The notes beneath the pieces are model-generated. The model was not told the origin of the DNA and did not search any database. It saw only the letters and a program-made list of their open reading frames with translations. A DNA stretch of 14,754 nucleotides from Candidatus Eiseniibacteriota bacterium. Its GTDB lineage: Bacteria > Eisenbacteria > RBG-16-71-46 > JAGVPR01. Shown here piece by piece: positions 1 through 9,423 of this stretch (the first letter of the stretch is position 1; every line of letters starts with the position of its first letter). The DNA is taken from NCBI GenBank assembly GCA_020052115.1, contig JAGVPR010000079.1:1-14754 (forward strand), in the 5' to 3' direction. Position numbers and translations under genes: made by a program.

Positions 1-85
1 GCGCTCAGAAGATAGCACATGCGGGGATCGGCACGAAACCCGCTGCCGCGGAACCGCCGCTCGTCCAGCGCTGTTCAGCCGCCGC
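1..85. other. Left-edge non-coding stretch downstream of uvrA
   Basis: These 85 nt lie beyond the uvrA stop. I see no gene, no convincing terminator and no RNA gene. A plus-strand reading frame that crosses it continues antisense into uvrA and has no family resemblance. The only structure is a weak promoter-like element near the left edge, listed separately. Confidence 0.5.
9..38 (-). promoter_or_regulatory. Weak promoter-like element pointing out of the window
   Basis: On the minus strand a TTTCGT box (33-38) is followed after 18 nt by TATCTT (9-14), preceded by TG as in an extended -10 (TGC-TATCTT). It would drive a leftward gene beyond the window edge. The form resembles the TGC-TACGAT element before uvrA. 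The -35 is poor and the target gene is not visible, so this is only a candidate. Confidence 0.22.
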
Positions 86-2896
<2,811 letters not shown>

Positions 2897-2904
2897 AGAA
2901 GGGG

Positions 2905-2913
2905 ATCGTAGCA
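2905..2913 (-). promoter_or_regulatory. Extended -10 candidate for uvrA (near-leaderless)
   Basis: The minus strand reads TGC-TACGAT here, an extended -10 (TGn plus a TATAAT-like hexamer at 2905-2910). Only 8 nt separate it from the uvrA ATG at 2896, so transcription would start at or within about 2 nt of the start codon. No -35 box is recognisable and the gap lacks a Shine-Dalgarno, which fits leaderless initiation. The alternative is read-through from the exporter operon. Confidence 0.35.
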
Positions 2914-2933
2914 GATCGCGGCCGGCGCCCGCC

Positions 2934-4154
2934 CTACTCGTACCGCAGCGCCTCGATCGGCTCCAGGCGTGACGCGCGAAACGCCGGGTACATCCCCGAG
3001 ACCAGTCCGACGCCGCAAGCGATCCCCACGGCCAGAAGAACAGACCAGAGCGGCGCGGCCGAAGGCAGCGGGGTGAACTTGTCCACGAGCTTCGCCGCGC
3101 CCAGGCCGACGCCGACCCCGAGCACCCCGCCGACGCCCGTCAGCGTCATCGCTTCGATCAGGAACTGCCAGAGGATATCCGCGCGGCGCGCGCCGAGGGC
3201 CTTGCGGATGCCGATCTCGCGCGTCCGCTCCGTCACCGAGACCAACATGATGTCCATCACGCCGATGCCGCCGACGAGCAGGCCGATGGATGAGATCGCC
3301 ACCATGACCATGAAGAACGCGCCGGTGATCTTCTTGTAGAGGGCCAGCAGACTCTCCTGCGTTCCGATCGCGAAATCGTCCGGCTCGCCGAACGGGACCT
3401 TGCGCCGCCGCCTCAGCACCTCGCGGATCTCGTCCTCGGCCTGCTCCTTGAGGCGCCCGTCCCTCGGCATTGCCAGGATGAAGCCCGCGACGTCCCTCGT
3501 GTCGAACTGACGCGCGAAGCTCCAGAACGGAAGCACCACGATCTTGTCGCGATCCTGGTCGAGAAAGCGCCCCTTCTCCTCGAGCACACCGATCACGCGA
3601 TAGCGCGTGCCTTCGACCAGAACCTCCTTGTCGAGCGGCGAGACGACTCCGAAGAGCGCTTCCTGCACCCGCGTGCCGATGACGCAGACCGGCGTGTGCG
3701 CCTCGACCTCCGATTCCGTGAAGAACCGACCCTCCTGCACGCCCCAGTTGCGCACGTCCAGGAAGGAGGCGCCGACCCCGTCTATGCGGATCATCGTGGT
3801 TTCCTGCAGGCGGAACTTGATGCGGCCCTGGTTCGATTGGATCGGGCAGACGGCGCTCACGGACGGACATCCCCTCGCGATGGCGTCCGCATCGGACACC
3901 GTGAAGTCCTTCCGCGGCTTCTCCCCCCATTCGTTCGAGGCCATGTCGAACTTCGTCACGTAGAGAACGTTCGCCCCGAGCCCCGCGATCTGCCGCGACA
4001 TGCTCCGGTCGAGCCCCTGGACGAGCGAGACCATCCAGATGACCGTGGTCACCCCGACGAACACGCCGAGGATCGTGAGGCTCGAACGCAGCTTGTGGGC
4101 GCGGATGGCCGCGAAGGCCATCGAGAAGCTCATCATCCAAACGCCGCGTTGCAC
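2934..4154 (-). CDS. MacB/FtsX-type ABC transporter permease (permease B)
   Basis: This is an inner-membrane permease of the type VII (MacB/LolC/FtsX) ABC class, 406 residues. A short cytoplasmic start leads to TM1 (about 24-45, after the family motif AHKLRSSLTILG). A MacB_PCD-type periplasmic domain follows, to about 270, then an FtsX domain with TM segments near 278-303, 334-354 and 368-390. Between TM2 and TM3 lies SVTERTREIGIRKALGARR (about 306-324), the typical cytoplasmic segment contacting the ATPase. The C-terminus is SRLEPIEALRYE. The GTG at 4154 is chosen because GGAGG lies 4 nt upstream (4159-4163); the next in-frame ATGs would cut the N-terminal helix. It follows permease A after 12 nt and is clearly its paralogue, so a heterodimeric pump is inferred. 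It has no fused ATPase, unlike E. coli MacB. Confidence 0.93.
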   Translation of the reverse strand: MQRGVWMMSFSMAFAAIRAHKLRSSLTILGVFVGVTTVIWMVSLVQGLDRSMSRQIAGLGANVLYVTKFDMASNEWGEKPRKDFTVSDADAIARGCPSVSAVCPIQSNQGRIKFRLQETTMIRIDGVGASFLDVRNWGVQEGRFFTESEVEAHTPVCVIGTRVQEALFGVVSPLDKEVLVEGTRYRVIGVLEEKGRFLDQDRDKIVVLPFWSFARQFDTRDVAGFILAMPRDGRLKEQAEDEIREVLRRRRKVPFGEPDDFAIGTQESLLALYKKITGAFFMVMVAISSIGLLVGGIGVMDIMLVSVTERTREIGIRKALGARRADILWQFLIEAMTLTGVGGVLGVGVGLGAAKLVDKFTPLPSAAPLWSVLLAVGIACGVGLVSGMYPAFRASRLEPIEALRYE

Positions 4155-4158
4155 CGTT

Positions 4159-4163
4159 CCTCC
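4159..4163 (-). promoter_or_regulatory. Shine-Dalgarno deciding the GTG start of permease B
   Basis: GGAGG on the minus strand lies 4 nt before GTG 4154, inside the 12-nt gap after permease A. It supports the GTG over the in-frame ATG pair six codons downstream. Confidence 0.7.
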
Positions 4164-4166
4164 GGG

Positions 4167-5432
4167 CTACTCGTAGCGGAGCGCGGCGATCGGCTCGAGA
4201 CGCGAGGCCCGAGCGGCCGGATAGAGACCGAACGTGATCCCCACCGAACACGCGAGGCCGAGGCCCGCGGCCACCGACCACCACTCCACCTGCACGGGCA
4301 TGCCGCTCGTGACCCGTATGAGGGTCGCGAGCCCCGCGCCCAAAGCCACGCCGATCGCGCCGCCGGCCACGGAGAGCAACGCGCTCTCGACCAGGAACTG
4401 GCGCATGACGTCGCTTCGCCGCGCGCCGATCGCCTTGCGGATCCCGATCTCGCGGGTCCGCTCGGTCACCGAGACGAGCATGATGTTCATGATCACGATT
4501 CCGCCGACCACGAGGGAGACGCTCACGATTCCGATCATCACGATGAAGAACCCGCCCGTGAAGGACCGGTAGAGATCCATCAGCATCTTCGAATCAACGA
4601 TGTCGAAGTCGTCCGGCTCGCCGGGGGCGAGTCCGCGGCTCATCCGCATGATCGCGCGAACCTCCTCCTGAGCGGTTTCCATCCCCTCGGGTGACGAATC
4701 CGCGGCGCGCACGACGAAGTGGAGGTTGTCGCTGCGTCCGAACGACTTCTCGAAGACGCTGAGCGGAATGAGCACGAGGTCATCCTGGCTCTCGCCGAGC
4801 ATCGAGCCGCGCTTGGCGAGCGAACCCACCACATCGAAGGTGCGCCCGCCGATCCTGAGCTCCTTCCCCACCGGATCGAGCGCTCCGAGGAACTCGTCCC
4901 GGACCTGGTAGCCGATCACCACCACCGCCTGGCGCCTGTCGGCCTCCTCCCGCAGGAAGTGGCGCCCCTCGGCGATCGCGAGCGAATGCGTGTCCTCATA
5001 GCCGCCCGTCACGCCCAGGATCCCGATCCGCTCGAGCCGGTGCGACCGGAACTTGACGCCCTCCTGGCGCCAGCGCCGCGCCGTGACCTCGGAGGCCGTC
5101 GTGGAGCCCTCGACCAGGGACCGGTAGTCATGCGCGTCGAACGGGCGGCGCTTCATCGCCCGCATCCACTCCTCGGCGTTCGTGATGATGCCGAAGCGGT
5201 CCACCCAGAAGGTCGCGCTCCCCTCCTCGGCGATCTCCTTCGCGACGTAGCGGTTCAAGCCGTTGATGATGGAGACGAGGGCGATGATCGAGCAGACGCC
5301 GATCAACGTGCCGAGGATGGTGAGAAACGAGCGGAGCTTATTGGCCCGGAGCGTGCCGAACGCCAGGCGGAAATCCTCCACGAACTTGACGCGCGCTTCC
5401 GCCACGCGCCGCCCGAAGGAGAAGCGGCTCAT
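4167..5432 (-). CDS. MacB/FtsX-type ABC transporter permease (permease A)
   Basis: Inner-membrane permease of the MacB/LolC/FtsX class, 421 residues. A cytoplasmic N-terminus of about 35 residues contains the family-typical FGTLRANKLRSFLTILG, merging into TM1 (about 36-57). A periplasmic MacB_PCD-like domain extends to about 288. TM2, TM3 and TM4 lie near 293-318, 350-372 and 384-405. The conserved SVTERTREIGIRKAIGARR is at about 321-339, and the protein ends SRLEPIAALRYE, almost the same as permease B. It shares the core motifs with permease B but differs strongly in the periplasmic domain, so they are paralogues and not a recent copy. Its ATG overlaps the ATPase stop as ATGA (5429-5432), which implies translational coupling. 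The substrate cannot be told from sequence; MacB-class pumps export macrolides, peptides or lipids, and LolCDE moves lipoproteins. Confidence 0.94.
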   Translation of the reverse strand: MSRFSFGRRVAEARVKFVEDFRLAFGTLRANKLRSFLTILGTLIGVCSIIALVSIINGLNRYVAKEIAEEGSATFWVDRFGIITNAEEWMRAMKRRPFDAHDYRSLVEGSTTASEVTARRWRQEGVKFRSHRLERIGILGVTGGYEDTHSLAIAEGRHFLREEADRRQAVVVIGYQVRDEFLGALDPVGKELRIGGRTFDVVGSLAKRGSMLGESQDDLVLIPLSVFEKSFGRSDNLHFVVRAADSSPEGMETAQEEVRAIMRMSRGLAPGEPDDFDIVDSKMLMDLYRSFTGGFFIVMIGIVSVSLVVGGIVIMNIMLVSVTERTREIGIRKAIGARRSDVMRQFLVESALLSVAGGAIGVALGAGLATLIRVTSGMPVQVEWWSVAAGLGLACSVGITFGLYPAARASRLEPIAALRYE

Positions 5433-6133
5433 GCCTGCCGTCCGCCCACGGGAACGCGCTCATCGCTCTCGATGCGCCCGTCGCGGATGCGAATGACCCG
5501 GTGCGCATGCCGCGCGATGTAGTCCTCGTGCGTGACGAGGATGATCGTGTTACCCCCGCCGTGGATGTGGCCGAACGCCTCGAGAATCTCCTCCCCCGTC
5601 CGGCTGTCCAGGTTTCCGGTCGGCTCGTCCGCGAGAATGATCGAAGGACCGATCACGAGAGCGCGGGCGATCGCTACCCGCTGGCGCTGCCCCCCGGAGA
5701 GTTGGCTCGGCTTGTGGTGCATCCGGTCGAGGAGCCCGACAGCGCGCAGCGACTCCACCGCCCGCTCACGCCTCTCACGCGCGGGGATACCGGCGTAGAT
5801 GAGCGGCAGCTCGACGTTGTGGAGGGCGTCGGCCCGGGGCAGGAGGTTGAAAGTCTGGAAGACGAACCCGATGCGGCGATTCCGGATCGCTGCCAGCTCG
5901 TCGTCGCTGCGGTCGCGGATCTCCTGCCCTTCGAGGAGGTAGGAGCCGGAAGTCGGCGTGTCGAGGCAGCCCACGATGTTCATCAGCGTGGACTTGCCCG
6001 AGCCCGAAGGACCCATGATCGCCAGATACTCGCTCTTCTCGACGCTGACGCTCACGCCGTCGAGGGCCCGCACTTCCTCCTGGCCGACCTTGTACACCTT
6101 GGCGACGTCACGGATCTCGATGAGCGAGGCCAC
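5429..6133 (-). CDS. MacB/LolD-type ABC transporter ATPase
   Basis: Cytoplasmic ATPase of the lipoprotein/macrolide exporter class, 234 residues, the normal size for a stand-alone LolD/YknY-type subunit. All motifs are present: Walker A GPSGSGKST (41-49), Q-loop Q93, signature LSGGQ (145-149), Walker B IILADEPTGNLD (from 165, catalytic E170) and H-loop H202. The segment DELAAIRNRRIGFVFQTFNL is characteristic of this class, as is the TGNLDS stretch. The GTG at 6133 lies 2 nt after the adaptor stop, with GGAG 8 nt upstream. Its stop overlaps the permease A start. It is expected to power the permease A/B pair. The symbol macB is withheld because in E. coli that name denotes the fused ATPase-permease. 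Confidence 0.96.
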   Translation of the reverse strand: MASLIEIRDVAKVYKVGQEEVRALDGVSVSVEKSEYLAIMGPSGSGKSTLMNIVGCLDTPTSGSYLLEGQEIRDRSDDELAAIRNRRIGFVFQTFNLLPRADALHNVELPLIYAGIPARERRERAVESLRAVGLLDRMHHKPSQLSGGQRQRVAIARALVIGPSIILADEPTGNLDSRTGEEILEAFGHIHGGGNTIILVTHEDYIARHAHRVIRIRDGRIESDERVPVGGRQA

Positions 6134-6135
6134 GA

Positions 6136-7440
6136 CTATGGCTCCGACTTCTTCGACGTCTTCTTGGCGGGCTTCACCGCCTTCCCGGGCTTGAGCGTCC
6201 GCAGGGACTTGTAGGGACCCACGATGATCTTCGTTCCCGGATCGAGCGCCCCGGACAGTATCTCCATGAACCGGTCGTCGCTGATCCCGATGCGTACGGG
6301 GACGAAGCTCGCTTTCCCGTCCTTGACGACAAAGACCCCCATTACCAGGTCATCCCGGTTCCTCCGGGCGACGTCCCCCTCCCGCCCTTCCTCCCCCTCC
6401 TCCGCTTCGGCCTCGGCCACCTCGTTGCGCTTCTGGCCCGGCTTGGGCGCGTCGAGGTCCTTTCGGTCGCGGGCCACCACGGCCGGGATCGGCACGGTGA
6501 GAGCGCTGTCGCGCGCCGCCGTCGTCACCTCGACATCTGCGGTCATCTCCGTCCGCACCGCGGGAACGTCCTGATCGAATCGGATAGTGACCTCGAAGTC
6601 GGTCGCTTCGTCCACGCCCGTCCCGCTCCGCCGTCCCGCGCTCGCCACCTCGGAGACCGTGCCCGGGAAAGACGTATCCGGGAGCGCATCCACCCGGATC
6701 TTCGCACGCTGGCCGACAGAGACGCGGACGACATCGGTCTCGTCCACCTCGGCCACGACCTCCATCGCCGAAAGGTCCGCGATCGTGAGAATCACCGTGC
6801 CCGGGTTGTTCATCGTCCCCGTGATCACGTTCTCGCCGGCCTCGACGTTGAGGCGCGCGATGACGCCCGAGATCGGCGCATGGAATGCGGTCTTACCAAG
6901 GATGTCCTCGGATGCGCGCACCTCCGCGCGGAACCGGCTCACGTCCTTGATGCGAGCGTCGCAGGAGGCATCGGCCGATGAGAGTGACGTCTCAGCCAGT
7001 TCGAGTTCCTCGTTCGATGCCAGCCCCCGCTCGTGCAGGGCCCGTTTCCGCTGGGCCGCTTGCGTTGCGCGGTCACATTCCGCCTGCGCGATTCGCTGCG
7101 AAGCTTCGGCGGATGCCAACGCCGCCTCCGCCCGTCGCAGGTCCTCGCGATACTGCGCGTCGTCAAGGCGGAGGAGGAACTGCCCCTTCTCGACGAAATC
7201 CCCCTCCTTGACGGCCAGATCAACGACCTGACCCATGATCGTGCCGCTGAGGTTCACCTCTGTGGCGCTGCGGACCTTGCCGGTCGCGCGAACGACCTGC
7301 GTCAGGTCGCGCCGTTTCGCCTCGTCGAAGCGCACCTCGACCCGCTTCTCCCCGGAGCGCCGCATGTTGGCCACGACGAACACACCGATGATCACGGGCG
7401 CGAGGCTCCAGAGGAGGATCTTCCGGGTACGCCGGGACAT
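6136..7440 (-). CDS. MacA-type periplasmic adaptor (HlyD/RND membrane-fusion family)
   Basis: This periplasmic adaptor bridges the inner-membrane ABC pump and the outer-membrane channel. The 434-residue product has an N-terminal membrane anchor (about 8-25), then a first half of the lipoyl-like domain (about 55-92, with GQVVDLAVKEGDFVEKGQ). A long alpha-hairpin/coiled coil follows (about 95-180), then the second lipoyl half (FHAPISGVIARLNVEAGE, about 186-203). A beta-barrel domain (225-310) precedes a membrane-proximal domain from VPIPAVV. That last domain is interrupted by a charged, Glu-rich insertion (about 324-362) before GVFVVKDG. The C-terminus is Lys/Pro-rich (about 416-434). The ATG at 7440 is supported by GGAGG 7 nt upstream. 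It lies directly before the ATPase and two permeases and after a tolC-like gene, the standard MacAB-TolC arrangement. Confidence 0.95.
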   Translation of the reverse strand: MSRRTRKILLWSLAPVIIGVFVVANMRRSGEKRVEVRFDEAKRRDLTQVVRATGKVRSATEVNLSGTIMGQVVDLAVKEGDFVEKGQFLLRLDDAQYREDLRRAEAALASAEASQRIAQAECDRATQAAQRKRALHERGLASNEELELAETSLSSADASCDARIKDVSRFRAEVRASEDILGKTAFHAPISGVIARLNVEAGENVITGTMNNPGTVILTIADLSAMEVVAEVDETDVVRVSVGQRAKIRVDALPDTSFPGTVSEVASAGRRSGTGVDEATDFEVTIRFDQDVPAVRTEMTADVEVTTAARDSALTVPIPAVVARDRKDLDAPKPGQKRNEVAEAEAEEGEEGREGDVARRNRDDLVMGVFVVKDGKASFVPVRIGISDDRFMEILSGALDPGTKIIVGPYKSLRTLKPGKAVKPAKKTSKKSEP

Positions 7441-7447
7441 TCACTCA

Positions 7448-7452
7448 CCTCC
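7448..7452 (-). promoter_or_regulatory. Strong Shine-Dalgarno of the adaptor gene
   Basis: GGAGG on the minus strand lies 7 nt before ATG 7440. It is among the best ribosome-binding sites in the window and suggests independent, strong initiation after the 77-nt tolC/adaptor gap. Confidence 0.75.
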
Positions 7453-7458
7453 ATCCGC

Positions 7459-7476
7459 AACAAGGCCCATCGGGCC
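7459..7476 (-). terminator. Possible weak terminator or attenuator between tolC and the adaptor
   Basis: The minus strand carries a 5-bp perfect stem GGCCC-GAT-GGGCC (7472-7476 with 7464-7468) followed by TTGTT. The stem is short and the T-tract imperfect, so at best this is partial termination or a processing/stability hairpin between the channel gene and the adaptor gene. Confidence 0.3.
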
Positions 7477-7494
7477 GTGCCTTCGAGGACTCGC

Positions 7495-7519
7495 AAGGCG
7501 GTGGCGCCACGCGCGCCTT
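7495..7519 (-). repeat. Inverted repeat overlapping the tolC stop codon
   Basis: AAGGCG (7514-7519 read on minus) pairs with CGCCTT (7495-7500). The enclosed sequence contains the perfect 10-nt palindrome GTGGCGCCAC at 7501-7510. The stem begins within the TAA stop of the tolC-like gene. It may be a 3'-end stabilising hairpin; there is no T-tract. Confidence 0.35.
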
Positions 7520-8858
7520 ATTCCGCCCTGCCGGTCACCTTCTCGTAGAGCGCCTCCGCCTGCCTCAGAGCCGCCAGGGCTTCGATCTCCGAGACTCGCG
7601 AGCGCGTGAGGTCCACCTGAGCGGTCTGCACCTCCAGCAGGGTCGCAGCCCCCACCTCGTACATCTGCTGGCGGAGACGGTGATTCTCCTCCGCGAGGGC
7701 CACGCCTTCGGTGGCCGAGGCCACCTGTTTCTCCGCTTGATCAATCGCCAGCCGGGCTTCCTCGATCTCCAGGCCGGCCTGAAGCTCGAGATCCCGCTGC
7801 GATCGCTCGCGCGTCAGCACCGACGCCTTCGCCTGCGTCACGCTCCCGCGGGTCGAGAGTCCGTCGAAGATCGGGACACTCAGGCTGAGGAACGCGCTCC
7901 ATCGCGTGTTGTAGTCGAAGCTGTCGAAGAAATCCGGGCGCCGGCTGTCGCTCCACTGGTAGCTCCACTGCACCCCGACCGTCGGCAGGTAGCCGGCCCG
8001 CGCCGCGCCGAGAGACGCGCGCGCTCCGTCTATCTGGTAGCGGCCCTGCCGGACATCCCCGCGATTCGAAAGGGCGCCCGTGCCGGGTTCGGGAGCGACC
8101 CCTTTGACGAGCGCCCCCATCTCCTCGACGATCTGGAGTGGAGCTTCCACGGGAAGGCCCATCACTCGCGCGAGCCGGGCCTGCTGGACCTGGACGCTGT
8201 TCTCCGCGCTGATGCGGTTCAGCTCGTTCTGCGCCACGTCCACCCGCGCCGACAGCACATCTCCGCGGGTCACCGACCCCAGATCGAAGAGAGCCTGGGT
8301 CCGCTCGAGCTGCCGCCGCGCGAGATCCTCGGCATCCCGCGCCACGCCAGCGAGCTTGATTGACTTGAGATACTCGTAGAACTGATGCCGCACGCTGTAC
8401 GCCACCCCTTCGCGCGACGACTCCTCGCCCGCGCGGGCGCCGGCGATGCTCGACGCCGACGCCGAGAGGCTCCGCCACTTCGACCAGTCGAAGACGCTCA
8501 TGCTGGCCGTCACGTCGTAGCTATACGAGTTGATATCGTAGGCCGGACTCCTGACGTCCACCGGAGTGCCCACGAACTCGCGGCGACTCCTCTGGTTGTT
8601 GGCGTGGATCCGCCCGGTCGAAGCCCCCGCCGAGATCCGCGGCAGGACGCCCGACCACGTGGACAATCGCTGGCCCTCTGCGCTCTGCACCTCGGCCCTC
8701 GCCATTCCCAGGCTCGGACTGCGCGCCAAGGCGACGGAAACGCACTCTTCCACGGTAAGCGGCCGATCGGTCGGCACATCAGCCGCCCGTGCGGTGCCCA
8801 TCATGCTGACGGCGATAAGCGCAACGGCCCCGAGCCGTCCAAGGCTGCCCCGACGCAT
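7518..8858 (-). CDS. TolC-family outer-membrane efflux protein
   Basis: Outer-membrane channel/periplasmic tunnel subunit of a tripartite exporter, 446 residues, normal for the TolC/OEP family. A clear signal peptide (basic MRRGSLGR, hydrophobic GAVALIAVSMM, cleavage likely after ARA at residue 25) precedes LTVEECVSVALARSPSLGMARAE, the typical OEP start. Two internally homologous halves with long Ala/Glu/Arg-rich helices follow. The second includes SVPIFDGLSTRGSVTQAKA and a C-terminal LLEVQTAQVDLTRSRVSEIEA segment typical of the family. The ATG at 8858 is preferred over upstream in-frame starts because it begins the signal peptide and has AAAGGAG just upstream. An open frame continues to 9677 without plausible protein content. 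It is co-directional with the adaptor and pump and should be their channel. Confidence 0.95.
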   Translation of the reverse strand: MRRGSLGRLGAVALIAVSMMGTARAADVPTDRPLTVEECVSVALARSPSLGMARAEVQSAEGQRLSTWSGVLPRISAGASTGRIHANNQRSRREFVGTPVDVRSPAYDINSYSYDVTASMSVFDWSKWRSLSASASSIAGARAGEESSREGVAYSVRHQFYEYLKSIKLAGVARDAEDLARRQLERTQALFDLGSVTRGDVLSARVDVAQNELNRISAENSVQVQQARLARVMGLPVEAPLQIVEEMGALVKGVAPEPGTGALSNRGDVRQGRYQIDGARASLGAARAGYLPTVGVQWSYQWSDSRRPDFFDSFDYNTRWSAFLSLSVPIFDGLSTRGSVTQAKASVLTRERSQRDLELQAGLEIEEARLAIDQAEKQVASATEGVALAEENHRLRQQMYEVGAATLLEVQTAQVDLTRSRVSEIEALAALRQAEALYEKVTGRAE

Positions 8859-8862
8859 CGCT

Positions 8863-8869
8863 CTCCTTT
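8863..8869 (-). promoter_or_regulatory. Shine-Dalgarno deciding the tolC start
   Basis: AAAGGAG on the minus strand ends 4 nt before ATG 8858. Together with the signal peptide it fixes the start and rejects the roughly 270-codon N-terminal extension of the open frame. Confidence 0.75.
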
Positions 8870-8874
8870 CGCGG

Positions 8875-8892
8875 ACCGCGATGGTTCGCGGT
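8875..8892 (-). repeat. Hairpin immediately upstream of the tolC ribosome-binding site
   Basis: Perfect 6-bp inverted repeat ACCGCG / CGCGGT with a 6-nt loop, ending 5 nt before the AAAGGAG motif. It could affect ribosome access to tolC. Confidence 0.4.
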
Positions 8893-8900
8893 CTCTCCAA

Positions 8901-8921
8901 GGCCGCGGTCTCGCCGCGGCC
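8901..8921 (-). repeat. Perfect 8-bp GC hairpin in the tolC leader
   Basis: GGCCGCGG (8914-8921 on minus) pairs with CCGCGGCC (8901-8908) around a 5-nt CGAGA loop. It is followed by TTGG, not a T-run, so intrinsic termination is not well supported. A processing or pausing hairpin is more likely. Confidence 0.5.
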
Positions 8922-9010
8922 GCACATGCGCGTAGATACGGAACCGCATCCGGAGGGTTGCGCCATCTGCGTCCCCGACTCCGGGTTGCCACAACCGCAC
9001 CCTTCGGGGG

Positions 9011-9421
9011 TCACCGTCCCCTCGAATCGCTCGTCAGGGCGATCGAGAGCGCTCCGGCCTGTTGAAGCGCCCGGAGCACTCGAGAGATCACCCGGCAGGA
9101 GACGTCCCCGTCCGCGTTGAGCGCCACCGTCAGCGCGGGATCTTCTTCGAGCTTCGCAGCCATGACGGCCCGGATCTCCTCGTCCGTCACCCGACCGCCG
9201 CCGATGGACACACCGCCGTCTCTGGCCACCCAAACCCGGACGACTCTCTCGCGCGGCAGCCGCTGTCCCGTCTCCGCGGCCGGAAGCGACACCGGAACAC
9301 CATTCTCCATGCCGACGACCGTCGTCAGGATGGCGAAGACGAAGAGCAGGAACGCCATGTCCGCCATGGACACGAACGGAACCTCCATTCCGGCCGTCAG
9401 CGTCCGCCGCCATCGAGCCAC
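9011..9421 (-). CDS. ExbD/TolR-family biopolymer transport protein (second copy)
   Basis: Small bitopic inner-membrane protein of the proton-driven ExbB-ExbD / TolQ-TolR motor class, 136 residues. A short basic N-terminus (MARWRRTLTAGMEVP) leads into one TM helix SMADMAFLLFVFAILTTVVG (about 18-37), which keeps the family's proton-carrying Asp (D21). A periplasmic domain follows with the ExbD fold pattern (RVVRVWVARDGGVSIGG; LEEDPALTVALNADGDVSC; VLRALQQAGALSIAL). The start chosen is GTG 9421. It lies 2 nt after the exbD1 stop, has GAGGG upstream, and gives a length matching its neighbour; an ATG at codon 12 would leave almost no cytoplasmic tail. It is a divergent paralogue of the preceding gene, and the two probably form an ExbD heterodimer in one motor. 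Confidence 0.88.
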   Translation of the reverse strand: MARWRRTLTAGMEVPFVSMADMAFLLFVFAILTTVVGMENGVPVSLPAAETGQRLPRERVVRVWVARDGGVSIGGGRVTDEEIRAVMAAKLEEDPALTVALNADGDVSCRVISRVLRALQQAGALSIALTSDSRGR

Positions 9422-9423
9422 GT

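Larger units (their letters stand above)
8859..9010 (-). other. 152-nt hairpin-rich leader before the tolC-like gene
   Basis: The largest gap in the operon separates the exbD2 stop from the tolC start. On the minus strand it can form several hairpins. GGGTGC/GCAACCC encloses GGTTGTG. CCCG-GAGT-CGGG and GATGCG-GTTC-CGTATC follow. Then come a perfect 8-bp GGCCGCGG-CGAGA-CCGCGGCC and ACCGCG-AACCAT-CGCGGT just before the AAAGGAG site. No convincing promoter or protein was found in it. Part of it (GGCAACC...GGGGACGCA) recalls the first half of a GEMM/c-di-GMP-I riboswitch, but closing pairs and conserved bases are missing. A structured regulatory leader or RNA-processing site is inferred. Confidence 0.4.

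Noticed and set aside
8859..9010. GEMM-I (c-di-GMP) riboswitch before tolC
   Set aside because: Only a GGCAACC...GGGGACGCA fragment matches. The GCAAAC box, the GNRA loop and a GGC/GCC closing helix are missing, and no second domain follows. Kept only as an undefined structured leader.
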